A stretch of DNA of 64,000 nt from Planctomycetota bacterium (GTDB taxonomy: Bacteria; Planctomycetota; Phycisphaerae; Phycisphaerales; UBA1924): NCBI GenBank assembly GCA_963204725.1, contig CAUJHH010000051.1:1-64000 (forward strand), read 5' to 3'. The translations under genes were made by a program, and so were the position numbers. Shown here one piece after another: positions 27,150 through 37,538 of the stretch. The notes under the pieces were generated by a model. The model made no database searches. It was not told where the DNA came from and saw only the letters and a list, made by a program, of their open reading frames with translations. Numbering within the stretch: the first letter of the stretch is position 1; the number at the start of each line of letters is the position of its first letter.

Positions 27150-30100
27150 ATGCGCCTGGTTAAACTCACTGTCGCCGGATTCAAGTCCTTCGCGGACCGA
27201 ACCGAATTCACGTTCGATCAATCGATCACGGGCATTGTCGGCCCGAACGGCTGCGGCAAGTCCAACGTCGTAGATGCCGTCAAGTGGGTGCTCGGCGAGC
27301 GTTCCAGCAAGTCTCTGCGCGGCAAGGAGATGCTCGACGTCATCTTCGCCGGTTCCGTCGGTCGGAAGCCCTCCGGGCTTGCCAGCGTGTCGCTCACGTT
27401 CGAGAACCCGGTCGTGAATCCCGAGGCCGATCTCGTTGAGCTCGACCTCTCTCGCCACGGAGATGAGGACGAAGACGCCCAACAGGTCCAGACCACACCC
27501 GTCACGCAACGGCGTCGCATCCTCCCGATCGACGCGGATGTCGTTGAAGTGGAGCGTCGGCTCTATCGCGATGGCGGCTCCGAGTACGTGATCAACGGTC
27601 GCAAGGCCCGCCTTCGCGACATCCGCGATCTCTTCCTCGACACCGGTGTCGGCGCGGACGCGTACTCGATCATCGAGCAGGGCAAGGTCGACGCCATGCT
27701 CCTGGCCTCTCCCCAGGAACGGCGCACGATCTTCGAAGAGGCCGCGGGGATTGCCAAGTACAAGCAGCGTCGGATCGAGGCGCAGCGGAAGCTTGAGCGT
27801 GCGCAGGCCAACCTGACGCTGACCCGTGAGCAACTCGAATCGACCGAGCGTCGTCTCCGTCTCGTTCGAGGCCAGGCGACCAAGGCACGCCGGTTCAAGG
27901 AACTGGATGCGGAGTTCAACGCGCTGCGTCTCGCGGTGGCGTTCGACATGTACGACGACCTGCGCCAACGCCTCGACGGTCTCACATCTCGTCTGGCCGA
28001 TCTGGAGGGCCAGCGCCGCGCCGCGATGGAGGCGGTGCAGGAGGCCGAATCCGCAAAGCAGGAAGCGGAGATCGCTCGGCACGAGGCGATGAACACCCAC
28101 AAGCAACTGCAGGAGGAGTTGCTCTCGACCGAACACGCCCACAACTCGGCGCTCCAGCGCCGACAGATGACCACCCGAGCCCTCGACGATGCGCGTCGTC
28201 AGGCCGACACGGACGCCCAGCGGATCGTCGAGGTCGATCAGAATCTCGAGACACTCGCGCGGACCGTCGCGGAGCAGGCCGAGGCCGTCGCGGCACTCTC
28301 CGAGCGGCTCGCCGAAGCCGAGCGGATGCTCTCCCGCGCTTCGGAGACGCGTGCCGCGGTCCTGGAGGAACTCGGCGACCTCCAGCGCGAGGTCTCGCAG
28401 AAACGATCCGCCGCGGCGAACATCGACCGCGATCGCTCCTCGCTGCTTGCGCACGTGCAGGCCGAAGGAAAGCGAATCGAGGCCCTCGCGGAGCAGATCC
28501 AACGTATCGAAACCAAGGCCGGCGCGATTGAAGCCGAACACGCTTCGGTCGCGTCGGCCGCTCAGGACACCTTGCGCGGCGCGGACGCGAGAGCCGCCCG
28601 CGTTGCCTCGCTGGAGGCCTCACTCCGGTCGCACGATCAGACCGCCCAGACGCTCTCGGCCGACCGCCGCGAACTCGCGACGCGCGTCTCCGAACTTGAG
28701 CAGCGATTCCTCCGATTGGATGGGCGTCGCGCCACGCTCCGCGAGATGGTGGATTCCCGAGAGGGATTCGCCGACGCGGTCAAGGACGTGCTCGACCGCA
28801 AGGCGACTGGCGATGGGTTCGCGAGCATCTTCGCGCCCCTCGCGGAGCTCATCGAGACCGACGCGATCCACGCGTCGGCCGTGGAGGCCGCGCTCGGCAC
28901 GCTGCTGCAGGGGCTTGTCATCGAGTCCGTGGTGACCACGCCATCGCCGGAAGAGATCGCCACGCTGCGAGGGCGCGTCACTTTCCTTCCGCTCGCCGGC
29001 CTGCCGTCGCTCCAAGCGGCCAATTCTCCGGTCGATCTCTCGGCTTTCGAGCCCCGCGTCACGAGACTCCGCGACGCGATCTCGCCCTCCCGGGACCTCC
29101 CGAGACTCGGCGATTTGCTCGACCGACTCCTCGCGACCACGTTCCTCGTCGGCTCCGTCGACGCCGCGATGATGCTCGCGACCGGCCCGCTCGCTCCTGT
29201 TGCCGGTGCTCGCTTCGTCACGCCGGACGGCACGCTGATCGAGCCCGATGGTTGCATCACCGCGGGCCCAGTCGCCGCCGTGGCGGGCGGCGTGCTCCAG
29301 CGTCAGACCGAACTCGCGGAACTGGAACTGCAGACGGCAGAGGTGTCGGCCGACCTCGATCGCGAGCGCACGTCCCTTCGCGGGCTCGATGCCGAGGTTG
29401 CGACGCACACGGAGAGCCGAAACGAGATCGCTGCATCGCACGCCACGGAATCTCGCCAGCTCGTTGCCGATCGGGCGAAGCACGAGCGTCTGACAGCGGA
29501 CGCCGACCGGCTCGGGCGTGAGACAAAGTCGCTCGCCGAAGAGGCCGCTCAGATCCGCTCGCGCGAAGACCGCGCGAGGAGCGAGATGCAGACCCTCTCC
29601 ACAAAGGCCGAGGGGCTCGCCCGCCTCCACGCGGAGCAGACCGCCGCCGCGGAGACCGCCGAGCGCGAGGCAGCGCGGGTGCGCCTCGCTGCCGACGCCG
29701 CGTCCGAGCAGGTGACATCCGCCAAGGTCGACGTGGGACGCATGAGCGAGCAGATCGGTTCCTCCCGGCGAGAGGTGAGTCGCCTCTCGATCGCGAGGGA
29801 CGACGCGGAGCGCCAGCATCGCAATCTGCTCCAGCACCTCGAACAGGCGCGTGCCCGCATCAACGAGCACGAGCTCGCGATCGCCGAGGCCGACGCGCAG
29901 ATCCAGGCCTCCGCTTCCGCTGCAATTACGCTGCGCAATGAGGCGGCCCAGGCGAACGACGCGATCACTGCGACGGACGCGATTGTTCAGGAGCACGCCG
30001 GGATTCTCGGCGTGGCGCGCCAGCAGCTGGCGGTCTTCGAGCGCGACTGGAACTCGCTCGAGATCAGCAGGCGAGAACTCGAGGTCAAGCGCGAGACCCT

Positions 30101-31085
30101 CGAGGATCGCACGCAGGAAGATCTCGCGATCGATCTCGGACGGGAATACCCCGAGTATCGCGAGATGATGTCGGAGGGCGATGTCGCCCGCATCAATCAG
30201 CCGGAGGCAGTCTCGACAATCGAGTTGCTGCGTCAGGAGATCAGGAAGCTCGGCAACGTCAATCTCGACTCGATCGAAGAGGAGACCCAGCTCGAGGGCC
30301 AGAACGAGAACCTGGTGCGTCAGGTCGCCGATCTCGACACCGCCGCGCAGCGCCTCGCGGAACTCATCGTTCGGCTCAATCAGGTCAGCAAGGAGCAGTT
30401 CGGCACGATCTTCTCCGCGATCCAGGAGCACTTTGGCAGCCAGGACGGCATGTTCCGCCGCCTCTTCGGAGGAGGCCGCGCCGAGGTGCGACTGATGCCC
30501 CTCATCAAGGAGATCGACGGCGAGAAGGTGGTCACAGACGAGTACGACCTCTTGGAGAGCGGCATCGAAGTCGTCGCCAAGCCGCCGGGCAAGGAGCCCC
30601 GCACAATCGACCAGCTCTCGGGCGGCGAGAAGACGCTGACCGCGGTCGCGCTCCTCATGTCGATCTTCCGCTCCAAGCCCTCGTGTTTCTGCGTGCTCGA
30701 CGAGGTTGACGCCGCCTTGGACGAAGGAAACGTCGCTCGGTACTGCGCGATGATCCGCCAGTTCACCGATCGCTCGCGGTTCATCGTCATCACCCACAAC
30801 AAGAAGACGATGCAGTCCGCCGATCAGCTCTACGGCGTCACGATGCAGGAGCGGGGCGTTTCGACGCGCGTGAAAGTGCGGTTTGATCAGGTTGGGGCGC
30901 ACGGCGAACTCCCGCCCGCGTCTGATGCCGATGCCCCCTCGCTGGAATCGAAGCCGGATCGCAGAAAGCGAGGGCCACTCAAGTCGGCGCTCGCCTCGAT
31001 GCGGGAGTCGCCATCGGCTGCCGCCGGGGATACGCATGAGCACGCGGAGGCGAGCAGCGAGTCCACCCCGCACGGGGCCGCGTAA
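27150..31085 (+). CDS. smc: Chromosome partition protein SMC
   Basis: A 1311-aa SMC ATPase that compacts and organises chromosomal DNA, normally with ScpA and ScpB. The Walker A site is GPNGCGKSNVVDAVKWVLGE (residues 31-50). Two long coiled coils (about 175-520 and 730-1090) flank a hinge (about 535-690, including FADAVKDVLDRKATGDGF). The ABC signature LSGGEKTLTAVALLMSIF and Walker B CVLDEVDAALDEGNVARY are near residues 1150-1200. It is longer than the usual 1150-1200 residues because of an insertion after the first head strand (acidic DEDEDAQQVQTTPVTQRRR) and a disordered C-terminal tail. GGAGG lies ten bases before ATG 27150. scpA and scpB are not adjacent. Confidence 0.96.
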   Translation: MRLVKLTVAGFKSFADRTEFTFDQSITGIVGPNGCGKSNVVDAVKWVLGERSSKSLRGKEMLDVIFAGSVGRKPSGLASVSLTFENPVVNPEADLVELDLSRHGDEDEDAQQVQTTPVTQRRRILPIDADVVEVERRLYRDGGSEYVINGRKARLRDIRDLFLDTGVGADAYSIIEQGKVDAMLLASPQERRTIFEEAAGIAKYKQRRIEAQRKLERAQANLTLTREQLESTERRLRLVRGQATKARRFKELDAEFNALRLAVAFDMYDDLRQRLDGLTSRLADLEGQRRAAMEAVQEAESAKQEAEIARHEAMNTHKQLQEELLSTEHAHNSALQRRQMTTRALDDARRQADTDAQRIVEVDQNLETLARTVAEQAEAVAALSERLAEAERMLSRASETRAAVLEELGDLQREVSQKRSAAANIDRDRSSLLAHVQAEGKRIEALAEQIQRIETKAGAIEAEHASVASAAQDTLRGADARAARVASLEASLRSHDQTAQTLSADRRELATRVSELEQRFLRLDGRRATLREMVDSREGFADAVKDVLDRKATGDGFASIFAPLAELIETDAIHASAVEAALGTLLQGLVIESVVTTPSPEEIATLRGRVTFLPLAGLPSLQAANSPVDLSAFEPRVTRLRDAISPSRDLPRLGDLLDRLLATTFLVGSVDAAMMLATGPLAPVAGARFVTPDGTLIEPDGCITAGPVAAVAGGVLQRQTELAELELQTAEVSADLDRERTSLRGLDAEVATHTESRNEIAASHATESRQLVADRAKHERLTADADRLGRETKSLAEEAAQIRSREDRARSEMQTLSTKAEGLARLHAEQTAAAETAEREAARVRLAADAASEQVTSAKVDVGRMSEQIGSSRREVSRLSIARDDAERQHRNLLQHLEQARARINEHELAIAEADAQIQASASAAITLRNEAAQANDAITATDAIVQEHAGILGVARQQLAVFERDWNSLEISRRELEVKRETLEDRTQEDLAIDLGREYPEYREMMSEGDVARINQPEAVSTIELLRQEIRKLGNVNLDSIEEETQLEGQNENLVRQVADLDTAAQRLAELIVRLNQVSKEQFGTIFSAIQEHFGSQDGMFRRLFGGGRAEVRLMPLIKEIDGEKVVTDEYDLLESGIEVVAKPPGKEPRTIDQLSGGEKTLTAVALLMSIFRSKPSCFCVLDEVDAALDEGNVARYCAMIRQFTDRSRFIVITHNKKTMQSADQLYGVTMQERGVSTRVKVRFDQVGAHGELPPASDADAPSLESKPDRRKRGPLKSALASMRESPSAAAGDTHEHAEASSESTPHGAA

Positions 31086-31114
31086 GCCGGCGCACTCGCG
31101 AGAGAACCACCGAC

Positions 31115-32161
31115 ATGCACCACGCACACTCGGCTCGATCGATTCGTAAGTGGTGGCTCGCGGGCCGTCTCGCAGCTGCCGGGGTCGTGATCACGAGCGC
31201 GGCGTTCGGGCAGACGGCCACGCCGGTGCCAGATGAACCACATCCGGGCAACCCGGTATTCCCCGGGTGGTACGCGGATCCGGAGGGAGTTGTCCTTACC
31301 GACGAAGAGGGTCGAACCCGGTTCTGGATCTATCCGACATTCTCCGCTCGGTACGACGACCAGACACACATCGACGCGTTCTCGTCAATCGATCTTGTCC
31401 ATTGGACGAAGCACGAGCGCGTCTTGGATCGTGGATCGATCGCGTGGGCTCGCCGCGCCATGTGGGCCCCCGCGGTCATCGAGCACGAAGGTCAGATCTT
31501 TCTCTTCTTCGGAGCGAACGACATACAGAACGATTCGGAGGTCGGCGGGATCGGCGTCGCGGTCGCCGATCGTCCGGAGGGTCCCTTCCGTGACTACATC
31601 GGCAGACCACTGATCGATCGGTTCCACAACGGCGCACAGCCCATCGACCAATACGTCTTCAAGGACTCCGACGGCCAGCACTACATCATTTATGGCGGTT
31701 GGCGTCACTGCAACATCGCTCGGCTCGGCGCTGACTTTCGTGATCTGGTCCCTTTCGACGACGGGGTGATCTTCCGCGAGATCACGCCGGATGGGTACGT
31801 CGAAGGGCCGTTCATGTTCATCCGAAACGGCAGATACTACTTCATGTGGTCGGAGGGCGGCTGGACCGGCCCCGATTACTCTGTGGCCTACGCCATCGGC
31901 GACTCACCCCTCGGGCCGTTCAAGCGTGTGGGCAAGATTCTCCAGCAAGACCCCAAGGTCGCGACCGGCGCGGGGCACCACAGCGCGATCCAGGTTCCCG
32001 GAAGGGATGAGTTCTACATCGTCTACCACCGACGCCCGCTCGACGAGACCGATCGCGACCACCGTGTCGTTTGCATCGATCGTTTGGAGTTCGATACAGA
32101 CGGCACGATCAAGCCCGTCGTCATCACCAACGAGGGAGTCGGCCCCGTTCGCCTGCCGTAG
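31115..32161 (+). CDS. Secreted glycoside hydrolase family 43-like enzyme
   Basis: A 348-aa protein with a signal peptide (LAAAGVVITSAAFGQ) and a five-bladed beta-propeller of GH43 type; such enzymes usually cut arabinose, xylose or galactose side-groups. The three acids fit: Asp in WYADPEGVV (general base), Asp in QYVFKDSDGQHYIIYGG region, and Glu in DGYVEGPFMF (general acid). Blade motifs include HWTKHERVL, MWAPAVIEHEGQIFLFFGAN and YFMWSEGGW. It follows smc by 29 bases on the same strand, but its role ties it to the carbohydrate genes downstream. Confidence 0.87.
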   Translation: MHHAHSARSIRKWWLAGRLAAAGVVITSAAFGQTATPVPDEPHPGNPVFPGWYADPEGVVLTDEEGRTRFWIYPTFSARYDDQTHIDAFSSIDLVHWTKHERVLDRGSIAWARRAMWAPAVIEHEGQIFLFFGANDIQNDSEVGGIGVAVADRPEGPFRDYIGRPLIDRFHNGAQPIDQYVFKDSDGQHYIIYGGWRHCNIARLGADFRDLVPFDDGVIFREITPDGYVEGPFMFIRNGRYYFMWSEGGWTGPDYSVAYAIGDSPLGPFKRVGKILQQDPKVATGAGHHSAIQVPGRDEFYIVYHRRPLDETDRDHRVVCIDRLEFDTDGTIKPVVITNEGVGPVRLP

Positions 32162-32185
32162 AGCTCTTCGTTCGCATCGTCAGCC

Positions 32186-35002
32186 TCACGCGCATCCTTG
32201 CCCAAACGCGTCGAGGAACTCAAGGAAGTCGAGCACGTCGATCAGCGAGTCTCCGGTGATGTCGGGATTGCCGAAGGTGCCGCACGGCGTCGGCTGGCCC
32301 TCGCACTGTCCGAAGTCGTCAAGGAAATCAAGGAAGTCCAGCACGTCCGAGACGCCGTCCTTGTTGTAATCTGCAACACACCTGTCGACGAAGAACGTGT
32401 GGGTCAGCACCCGCGCGTTCCCCGACTCCTCCGTCGCCACCGCCGTGACGGTGTGGAACCCGTGCGTGTTGAAGACGCCGACCGTGCGGCGGTGCTCGAG
32501 CCGATCGTATCGAGAAGCGAGATTCGGCAGGCCAATCAGCGTGAGCGGATCCGTCCCGCTCGGTACATCCAGAAGCATGTACACGAAGTTCGTCGTCCGG
32601 TCCAGCGCCCCGATCCTGAACTCATGGCTCGTCGATGTCAGGGTCAACGGCGGGTCGATGAACTCGATCGCCGGCGGCTCCAGATCGACATAGAACACTT
32701 CTCTGAACTCACGAAACAGCGGGGCCTCGTCCGCGTTGCGCTTGCGGAACGCCTTGATCGAGAGATAGTGCATGCCCTCTTCCAACGCCGCAGCGTTGAT
32801 CGCCTGCTCGTAGAGTCCGTTCGTCGCCCCCGATCCAAAGAGGGGCTGATTCGTAGTGAGAAACTGCTCGTATCCTGCGATTACGCCGCTGGTGAAGTCG
32901 AAATCAATCGAGCCGTTGCCGTTCGCGTCGAAGTACCCCGCATCGATCCGGAAGAGCGCGTTGTCGTCGAAGTTGGTGTCCAGCGGATCCGTCTTCGATG
33001 TCGTGAGGCGAACTGTAAACGTGCTGGATGTGATCACCGGCACGGAGGTGAGCCGGCGCCGGTAGGTCGGCGTGCCCGCGCTGTCCGCGGGGATCGTGCT
33101 CGCGATGGGCGTGAGCGCGACGGTGCCGCTCGGAAGCGTCGGGACATAGATCACATATCCCCGATTGTGTTCGCCCGCGCTGCTCACGTTGTGAGGCACG
33201 CGGAGATTCACTGTGCCGCCCGCACCCACGACGAGTGTCTCAGAGATGATGTTCGTCGGATCCACGTTCGAATCCGCGGCGTTGCCGGTGATCTCCTGGA
33301 GACGGGTCCCCGCCGGAAACGTCGTCGTCACCACCCCGCCGACGCTCCCCGACGCGTAGCTGTCGCTCGTTCCCACGATCATGTTCGCGGCGTAGCCACC
33401 GGGATACGACGCGCCGGAGAACCGAGGAGAGCTGAGCTCGTAGATAAGCACATCGTTCGTGTTCGAGTTCAAGGGGAAGAACTGCCCCCGCCCGGCGAAG
33501 TTTCTCGCGTGGACGATGCGGGTCATCAGGTCGGACACTGAGTCAGTGCTTGGGTCATATCCCAGCGCGATCGGCGTCCCTTCATCGGGGAAGAACGAAC
33601 CGTTCGGCCGCGTCACACCACGCGCGTTGTAGTACACAATCGGGATGCCCGGCCGATTGATGACGTACGCATGTGTAAAGAGACCCTGCTGACGGAGCGT
33701 CGGCAGCGACGGCAGACTGCCCGGTCCGTCGACGGTGCCGTTGTCGTGGCTGAACACGTGGTTCACGCCGATCGTGCCGTTGTTGAATCCGTCATCCGTC
33801 GTGTCCAGATGTGCACCGAGCACGCCTCCCCACGTGCCAAATCCACTCGCACTGATCAGATTCCGCAGCGAGCCCGCGCCGGAGAGATCGAGCGCGTCGC
33901 GATTGCCGAACTCATCGCCCGGACGGGGCGGATTGCGCCCGTTCGGCTTGCGAATGTAATTGTCGAAGACCGTGGAGTTCCCCTCGGTGTTTTCTCCGAA
34001 TGAGAACGCCGTCACCTTGCGTCCATCCGGAGTGGTGCGACGGTTGTGCACCGCAGCGTCGTAGTACTGGATCCAGAACCAACTCGGCGCGTGCTTCGAT
34101 GCGTCGAGGCGGAATCCATCCACCTTGTGAACGTCGAGCATCCACTGCGTGTACCGGATGAGCAGCCCCGTCGCGTTGTCCGTGTGCGGATCGCCCGCGA
34201 GAGGATCAGCGGTGTTGAACGGATACAACGTGAAGTTCTTCGCCGGCTGGCCCTGAAACGCCGGGTTCGTGAATGTGAGCGGCGTGAGCGACTGGTCCGA
34301 ATAGAACCTCGCATTGTTCGGATCCGGCTTGTTGTGCACCGAACCCGCAGGGAGATTCTGCGGGTCGCCCGATGCGACCGGGTGCCGGATGAACTGATTG
34401 TCCGATTCCTGCGAGATATCCACCAGCGCGACCAGATCTCCCTTGTGCACGTCGTACCACGAGCCACCCGGATTCTCCGACTGGAGATAGCTCGTCGAGC
34501 TCGCCGGGTTGTTGTGGAAATCGCCCCAGGGGCTGTTTGCTTGCTTGTTCACCGGTGGTGTTGCCGGCGCCATCCAGAATCCCGGCCAGCCGCCCGCGGC
34601 CTGGAACGACGCGCTCGTCTGCCGGCCCGAGTTGTGGTTCAGGATCGAATCGAAATATACTTCCGCGTTCGCGCGATGAAGCTCCCCGACCATCACATCG
34701 AGCATGCTCTCGGTGCCGTAAGCCGTCTGCGACCCGGGGCGTCCAAGATCAAAGCGATCGAAGACGTCGTATCCGACACTCCCTGTGCTCGATCCCTTTC
34801 CCGGTGGCGGTAGCCACACGGACCCATAACCCGACTTGAACATGTCCGGGACGCGACGCTCCAAATCGCGCCATGGCTGCTCGAACCACTGCAGCATCAC
34901 CGGCTCATCATCCGCTATCGCCGGAACGGTCAGTGTGCCCGCCGCGCTGGCAATCGCGATCGGCAGCAGAAAGTGGGCTCGCATTCGGGCAAGGTTCGGC
35001 AT
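32186..35002 (-). CDS. Secreted GH13 alpha-amylase-like enzyme with dockerin-like C-terminus
   Basis: A 938-aa exported enzyme; start ATG 35002 with GGAG eight bases upstream. A signal peptide (LLPIAIASAAGTLTVPAIA) is followed by a GH13 barrel: VMLQWFEQPWRDLE, a YFDSILNHNSG region, the nucleophile Asp in DGFRLDASKHAPSWFW, the acid Glu in FSFGENTEG and the transition-state pair in HVFSHDNGT. Several beta domains follow. The end carries two EF-hand-like repeats, ADYNKDGVSDVLDFLDFLDD and GDSLIDVLDFLEFLDAFG, with Cys-flanked linker PTPCGTFGNPDI and a final GCA. This is the dockerin-like tail typical of Phycisphaerae, probably for surface attachment. It is divergent from the GH31 gene (275-base gap), so both may share regulation. 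Confidence 0.9.
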   Translation of the reverse strand: MPNLARMRAHFLLPIAIASAAGTLTVPAIADDEPVMLQWFEQPWRDLERRVPDMFKSGYGSVWLPPPGKGSSTGSVGYDVFDRFDLGRPGSQTAYGTESMLDVMVGELHRANAEVYFDSILNHNSGRQTSASFQAAGGWPGFWMAPATPPVNKQANSPWGDFHNNPASSTSYLQSENPGGSWYDVHKGDLVALVDISQESDNQFIRHPVASGDPQNLPAGSVHNKPDPNNARFYSDQSLTPLTFTNPAFQGQPAKNFTLYPFNTADPLAGDPHTDNATGLLIRYTQWMLDVHKVDGFRLDASKHAPSWFWIQYYDAAVHNRRTTPDGRKVTAFSFGENTEGNSTVFDNYIRKPNGRNPPRPGDEFGNRDALDLSGAGSLRNLISASGFGTWGGVLGAHLDTTDDGFNNGTIGVNHVFSHDNGTVDGPGSLPSLPTLRQQGLFTHAYVINRPGIPIVYYNARGVTRPNGSFFPDEGTPIALGYDPSTDSVSDLMTRIVHARNFAGRGQFFPLNSNTNDVLIYELSSPRFSGASYPGGYAANMIVGTSDSYASGSVGGVVTTTFPAGTRLQEITGNAADSNVDPTNIISETLVVGAGGTVNLRVPHNVSSAGEHNRGYVIYVPTLPSGTVALTPIASTIPADSAGTPTYRRRLTSVPVITSSTFTVRLTTSKTDPLDTNFDDNALFRIDAGYFDANGNGSIDFDFTSGVIAGYEQFLTTNQPLFGSGATNGLYEQAINAAALEEGMHYLSIKAFRKRNADEAPLFREFREVFYVDLEPPAIEFIDPPLTLTSTSHEFRIGALDRTTNFVYMLLDVPSGTDPLTLIGLPNLASRYDRLEHRRTVGVFNTHGFHTVTAVATEESGNARVLTHTFFVDRCVADYNKDGVSDVLDFLDFLDDFGQCEGQPTPCGTFGNPDITGDSLIDVLDFLEFLDAFGQGCA

Positions 35003-35277
35003 TCTTCGATCTCCACATACCAAAGCACACCCCGACGGGGCGGCGCATGAACTATCGGGATTATGACGTAACGCGCTCCGGATTGGAACACCCCTTGGAT
35101 CCCATTTCGCTCAATTCTCCGATTGCGAGCGCGTCTCCGCATGGTCGTTGCAAGTACGTGTTCGGGTCGTCGGTGCCGCACGCTCGCGCCCACTCCTGCT
35201 ACTCTGCCCAGAGACCATTAATCAGGGGCCGACGCCCACTTCAAGGGATGCCGAGCCACCGATGGAGTGACCCGACG

Positions 35278-37470
35278 ATGTCCAACGCTCATTCGAGGCG
35301 AACACGCGCTGCGCAGCTCTCGCTCATGCTCACAATGATCTCGGTCGCTGCGACGCACGCCGCGGCACAAGTCGCAACCAAGCTTCCAACCGGTGCCATC
35401 CGATGGGACGCCTCGGAAGAGGCAGCACGCGGCGCACTGCCCTCCATGTCGTTCGCCAATCCCACGCACCGCGAGCGCCGTGAACCGACGACGAAGGCCG
35501 GACCCGTCAAGCCGGTGTTCTCAACAGACGGCCAGGGGCGGAGCGTCGTCGCCATCTCCGTTGAAGGGGGAACGAGTCTCTACGGCACGGGTGAGAACGC
35601 GGGATCGCTCCTCCGCAACGGCCGCACCGTCGAGGCGTGGAATACCGATGCCTACGGCTATCGGGAAGAGACGAAGTCTCTCTACCAGTCACATCCGTGG
35701 GTGTTGGCGGTGCGCGCCGACGGCTCTGCGTTCGGGGTGCTCGCCGACACAACGTGGCGTTGCGAGATCAGCCTCGTCGACGGCATCACCTTCGCCGCCG
35801 ACGGGCCCGCGTTTCCTGTCATCGTCATGGAGGGAAAGACCCCGCAGGACGTGATGATGCAGCTGGCGGCACACATCGGCACCATCGAGCTGCCGCCGCT
35901 CTGGGCCATCGGCTACCACCAGTGCCGCTATTCCTACTACCCCGAGGCACGCGTCATGGAGGTCGCCGAGGGCTTTCGAGCCCACTCCATTCCCTGCGAC
36001 GTCATCTGGTTCGACATCGATTACATGCACGGCTACCGGGTATTCACCTTTGACTCTTCACACTTCCCGGAACCGAAGCGTACCAACGATGAGTTGCACG
36101 ATCTGGGATTCCGCACGATCTGGATGATCGATCCCGGCGTGAAGGCTGAATCCGGGTATAGCGTCTTCGACTCCGGCTCTGCGGGTGAACACTGGGTCAA
36201 CAAGGCAGATGGCTCGGTCTACACCGGCGAGGTGTGGCCCGGCCAGTGTGTCTTCCCAGATTACACCCGACCAGAGACCCGCGTGTGGTGGGCCGGGCTC
36301 TACACGAGCTTTATGGCCACCGGCATCGATGGTGTGTGGAACGACATGAACGAACCGGCGATCTTCAACGTTCCTTCGAAGACCATGCCCGAGGACAATC
36401 AACACCGTGGAGGTGGAGATCTCTCCGCAGGGCCGCACGCGAGGTATCACAACGTCTACGGCATGCTCATGGCAATGGCCACCAAGGACGGCATCGCCGC
36501 CGCGAACCCAGAGAAGCGACCCTTTGTGCTCACCCGTGCAAACTACATCGGAGGCCATCGATACGCCGCGACATGGACGGGCGACAACGCAGCAGAGTGG
36601 TACGATCTCGAGAACTCCATTCCCATGGCGCTCAATCTCGGCCTCTCCGGGCAGCCCTTCTGCGGTCCCGATATCGGTGGCTTCATCGGCAACGGGGACG
36701 GCCAGCTCTTCGCCCGCTGGATGGGAATCGGCTCGCTTCTCCCCTTCTCGCGCGGGCACACGGGCAAGGGCAATCGCGATAAGGAGCCATGGGCGTTCGA
36801 CGCCAATGTCGAGCGGTCCTGCCGAATGGCGCTCGAACGACGCTACCGCCTGATCCCCTACCTCTATTCGCTCTTCGAAGAGTCCTCTCGTACGGGCATG
36901 CCCGTCGCGCGTCCGACGTTCTTCGCTGATCCAGCCGATCCCGCGCTCCGCTCTGAAGACGATTCGTTCCTGCTCGGCGACGACCTGCTCGTCGTTGCGA
37001 AGACGACGCCGCTCGGCGATCGCATGCCGGTCCTGCCAAGAGGTGAGTGGCGTTCACTCAACCTCCACGACGGCGCAACCGATCCGGATCTCCCTGATCT
37101 CTATCTTCGTCCGGGCGCGATACTACCCGTCGGCCCGATCGAGCAGTATGTGGACGAGCGTCCGCTCGATCCCCTCACGCTCTATGTTTCGCTCGACCCA
37201 TCCGGAAAGGCCCGCGGCACGCTGTACGAGGACGCCGGCGATGGCTACGGATACCGGTCCGGCGAATTCCTGCGCACCACCTACCAGGCGACTCGCACCG
37301 GCAGCGCCGTTGCAGTGGAGATCGCATCGACGTTCGGCAAGCTCGCTCGCCCGGAGCGAAGCATCGTGGTCCGTGTGATGCTCGATGACGGGCGTGAAGC
37401 GGTCGCCATTTCCAAGGACGGCCAGACGATCAGCGTCGATCTCGCCACAGCCAAGCTCCCCGGGCAATGA
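35278..37470 (+). CDS. Secreted GH31 alpha-glucosidase family enzyme
   Basis: A 730-aa enzyme with an N-terminal signal peptide (AAQLSLMLTMISVAATHAAAQ). The start ATG 35278 has GGAG upstream. The GH31 catalytic nucleophile lies in GIDGVWNDMNEPAIFN (Asp of WNDMNEP) and the acid/base in YAATWTGDNAAEWYDL (Asp of GDN). Other family blocks are LPPLWAIGYHQCRYSYYPEA and VIWFDIDYMHGYRVFTFD near the N-terminal side, GQPFCGPDIGGFIGNG and LFARWMGIGSLLPFSRGH. It removes terminal alpha-linked glucose (or xylose) from oligosaccharides. The next gene begins close behind, so they form an operon. Confidence 0.94.
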   Translation: MSNAHSRRTRAAQLSLMLTMISVAATHAAAQVATKLPTGAIRWDASEEAARGALPSMSFANPTHRERREPTTKAGPVKPVFSTDGQGRSVVAISVEGGTSLYGTGENAGSLLRNGRTVEAWNTDAYGYREETKSLYQSHPWVLAVRADGSAFGVLADTTWRCEISLVDGITFAADGPAFPVIVMEGKTPQDVMMQLAAHIGTIELPPLWAIGYHQCRYSYYPEARVMEVAEGFRAHSIPCDVIWFDIDYMHGYRVFTFDSSHFPEPKRTNDELHDLGFRTIWMIDPGVKAESGYSVFDSGSAGEHWVNKADGSVYTGEVWPGQCVFPDYTRPETRVWWAGLYTSFMATGIDGVWNDMNEPAIFNVPSKTMPEDNQHRGGGDLSAGPHARYHNVYGMLMAMATKDGIAAANPEKRPFVLTRANYIGGHRYAATWTGDNAAEWYDLENSIPMALNLGLSGQPFCGPDIGGFIGNGDGQLFARWMGIGSLLPFSRGHTGKGNRDKEPWAFDANVERSCRMALERRYRLIPYLYSLFEESSRTGMPVARPTFFADPADPALRSEDDSFLLGDDLLVVAKTTPLGDRMPVLPRGEWRSLNLHDGATDPDLPDLYLRPGAILPVGPIEQYVDERPLDPLTLYVSLDPSGKARGTLYEDAGDGYGYRSGEFLRTTYQATRTGSAVAVEIASTFGKLARPERSIVVRVMLDDGREAVAISKDGQTISVDLATAKLPGQ

Positions 37471-37538
37471 CACGCGCAGGACCCCGCGATCCATCCAATC
37501 CGCTCTCCCCAACTCCGAGTCCCGACGGAACTCCCGAC

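Noticed and set aside
20351-31127. Very long open frames antisense to the ribonucleotide reductase and SMC genes
   Set aside because: High GC content removes stop codons from the opposite strand; the products are Arg/His/Leu-rich and show no family features, while the sense frames are certain genes.
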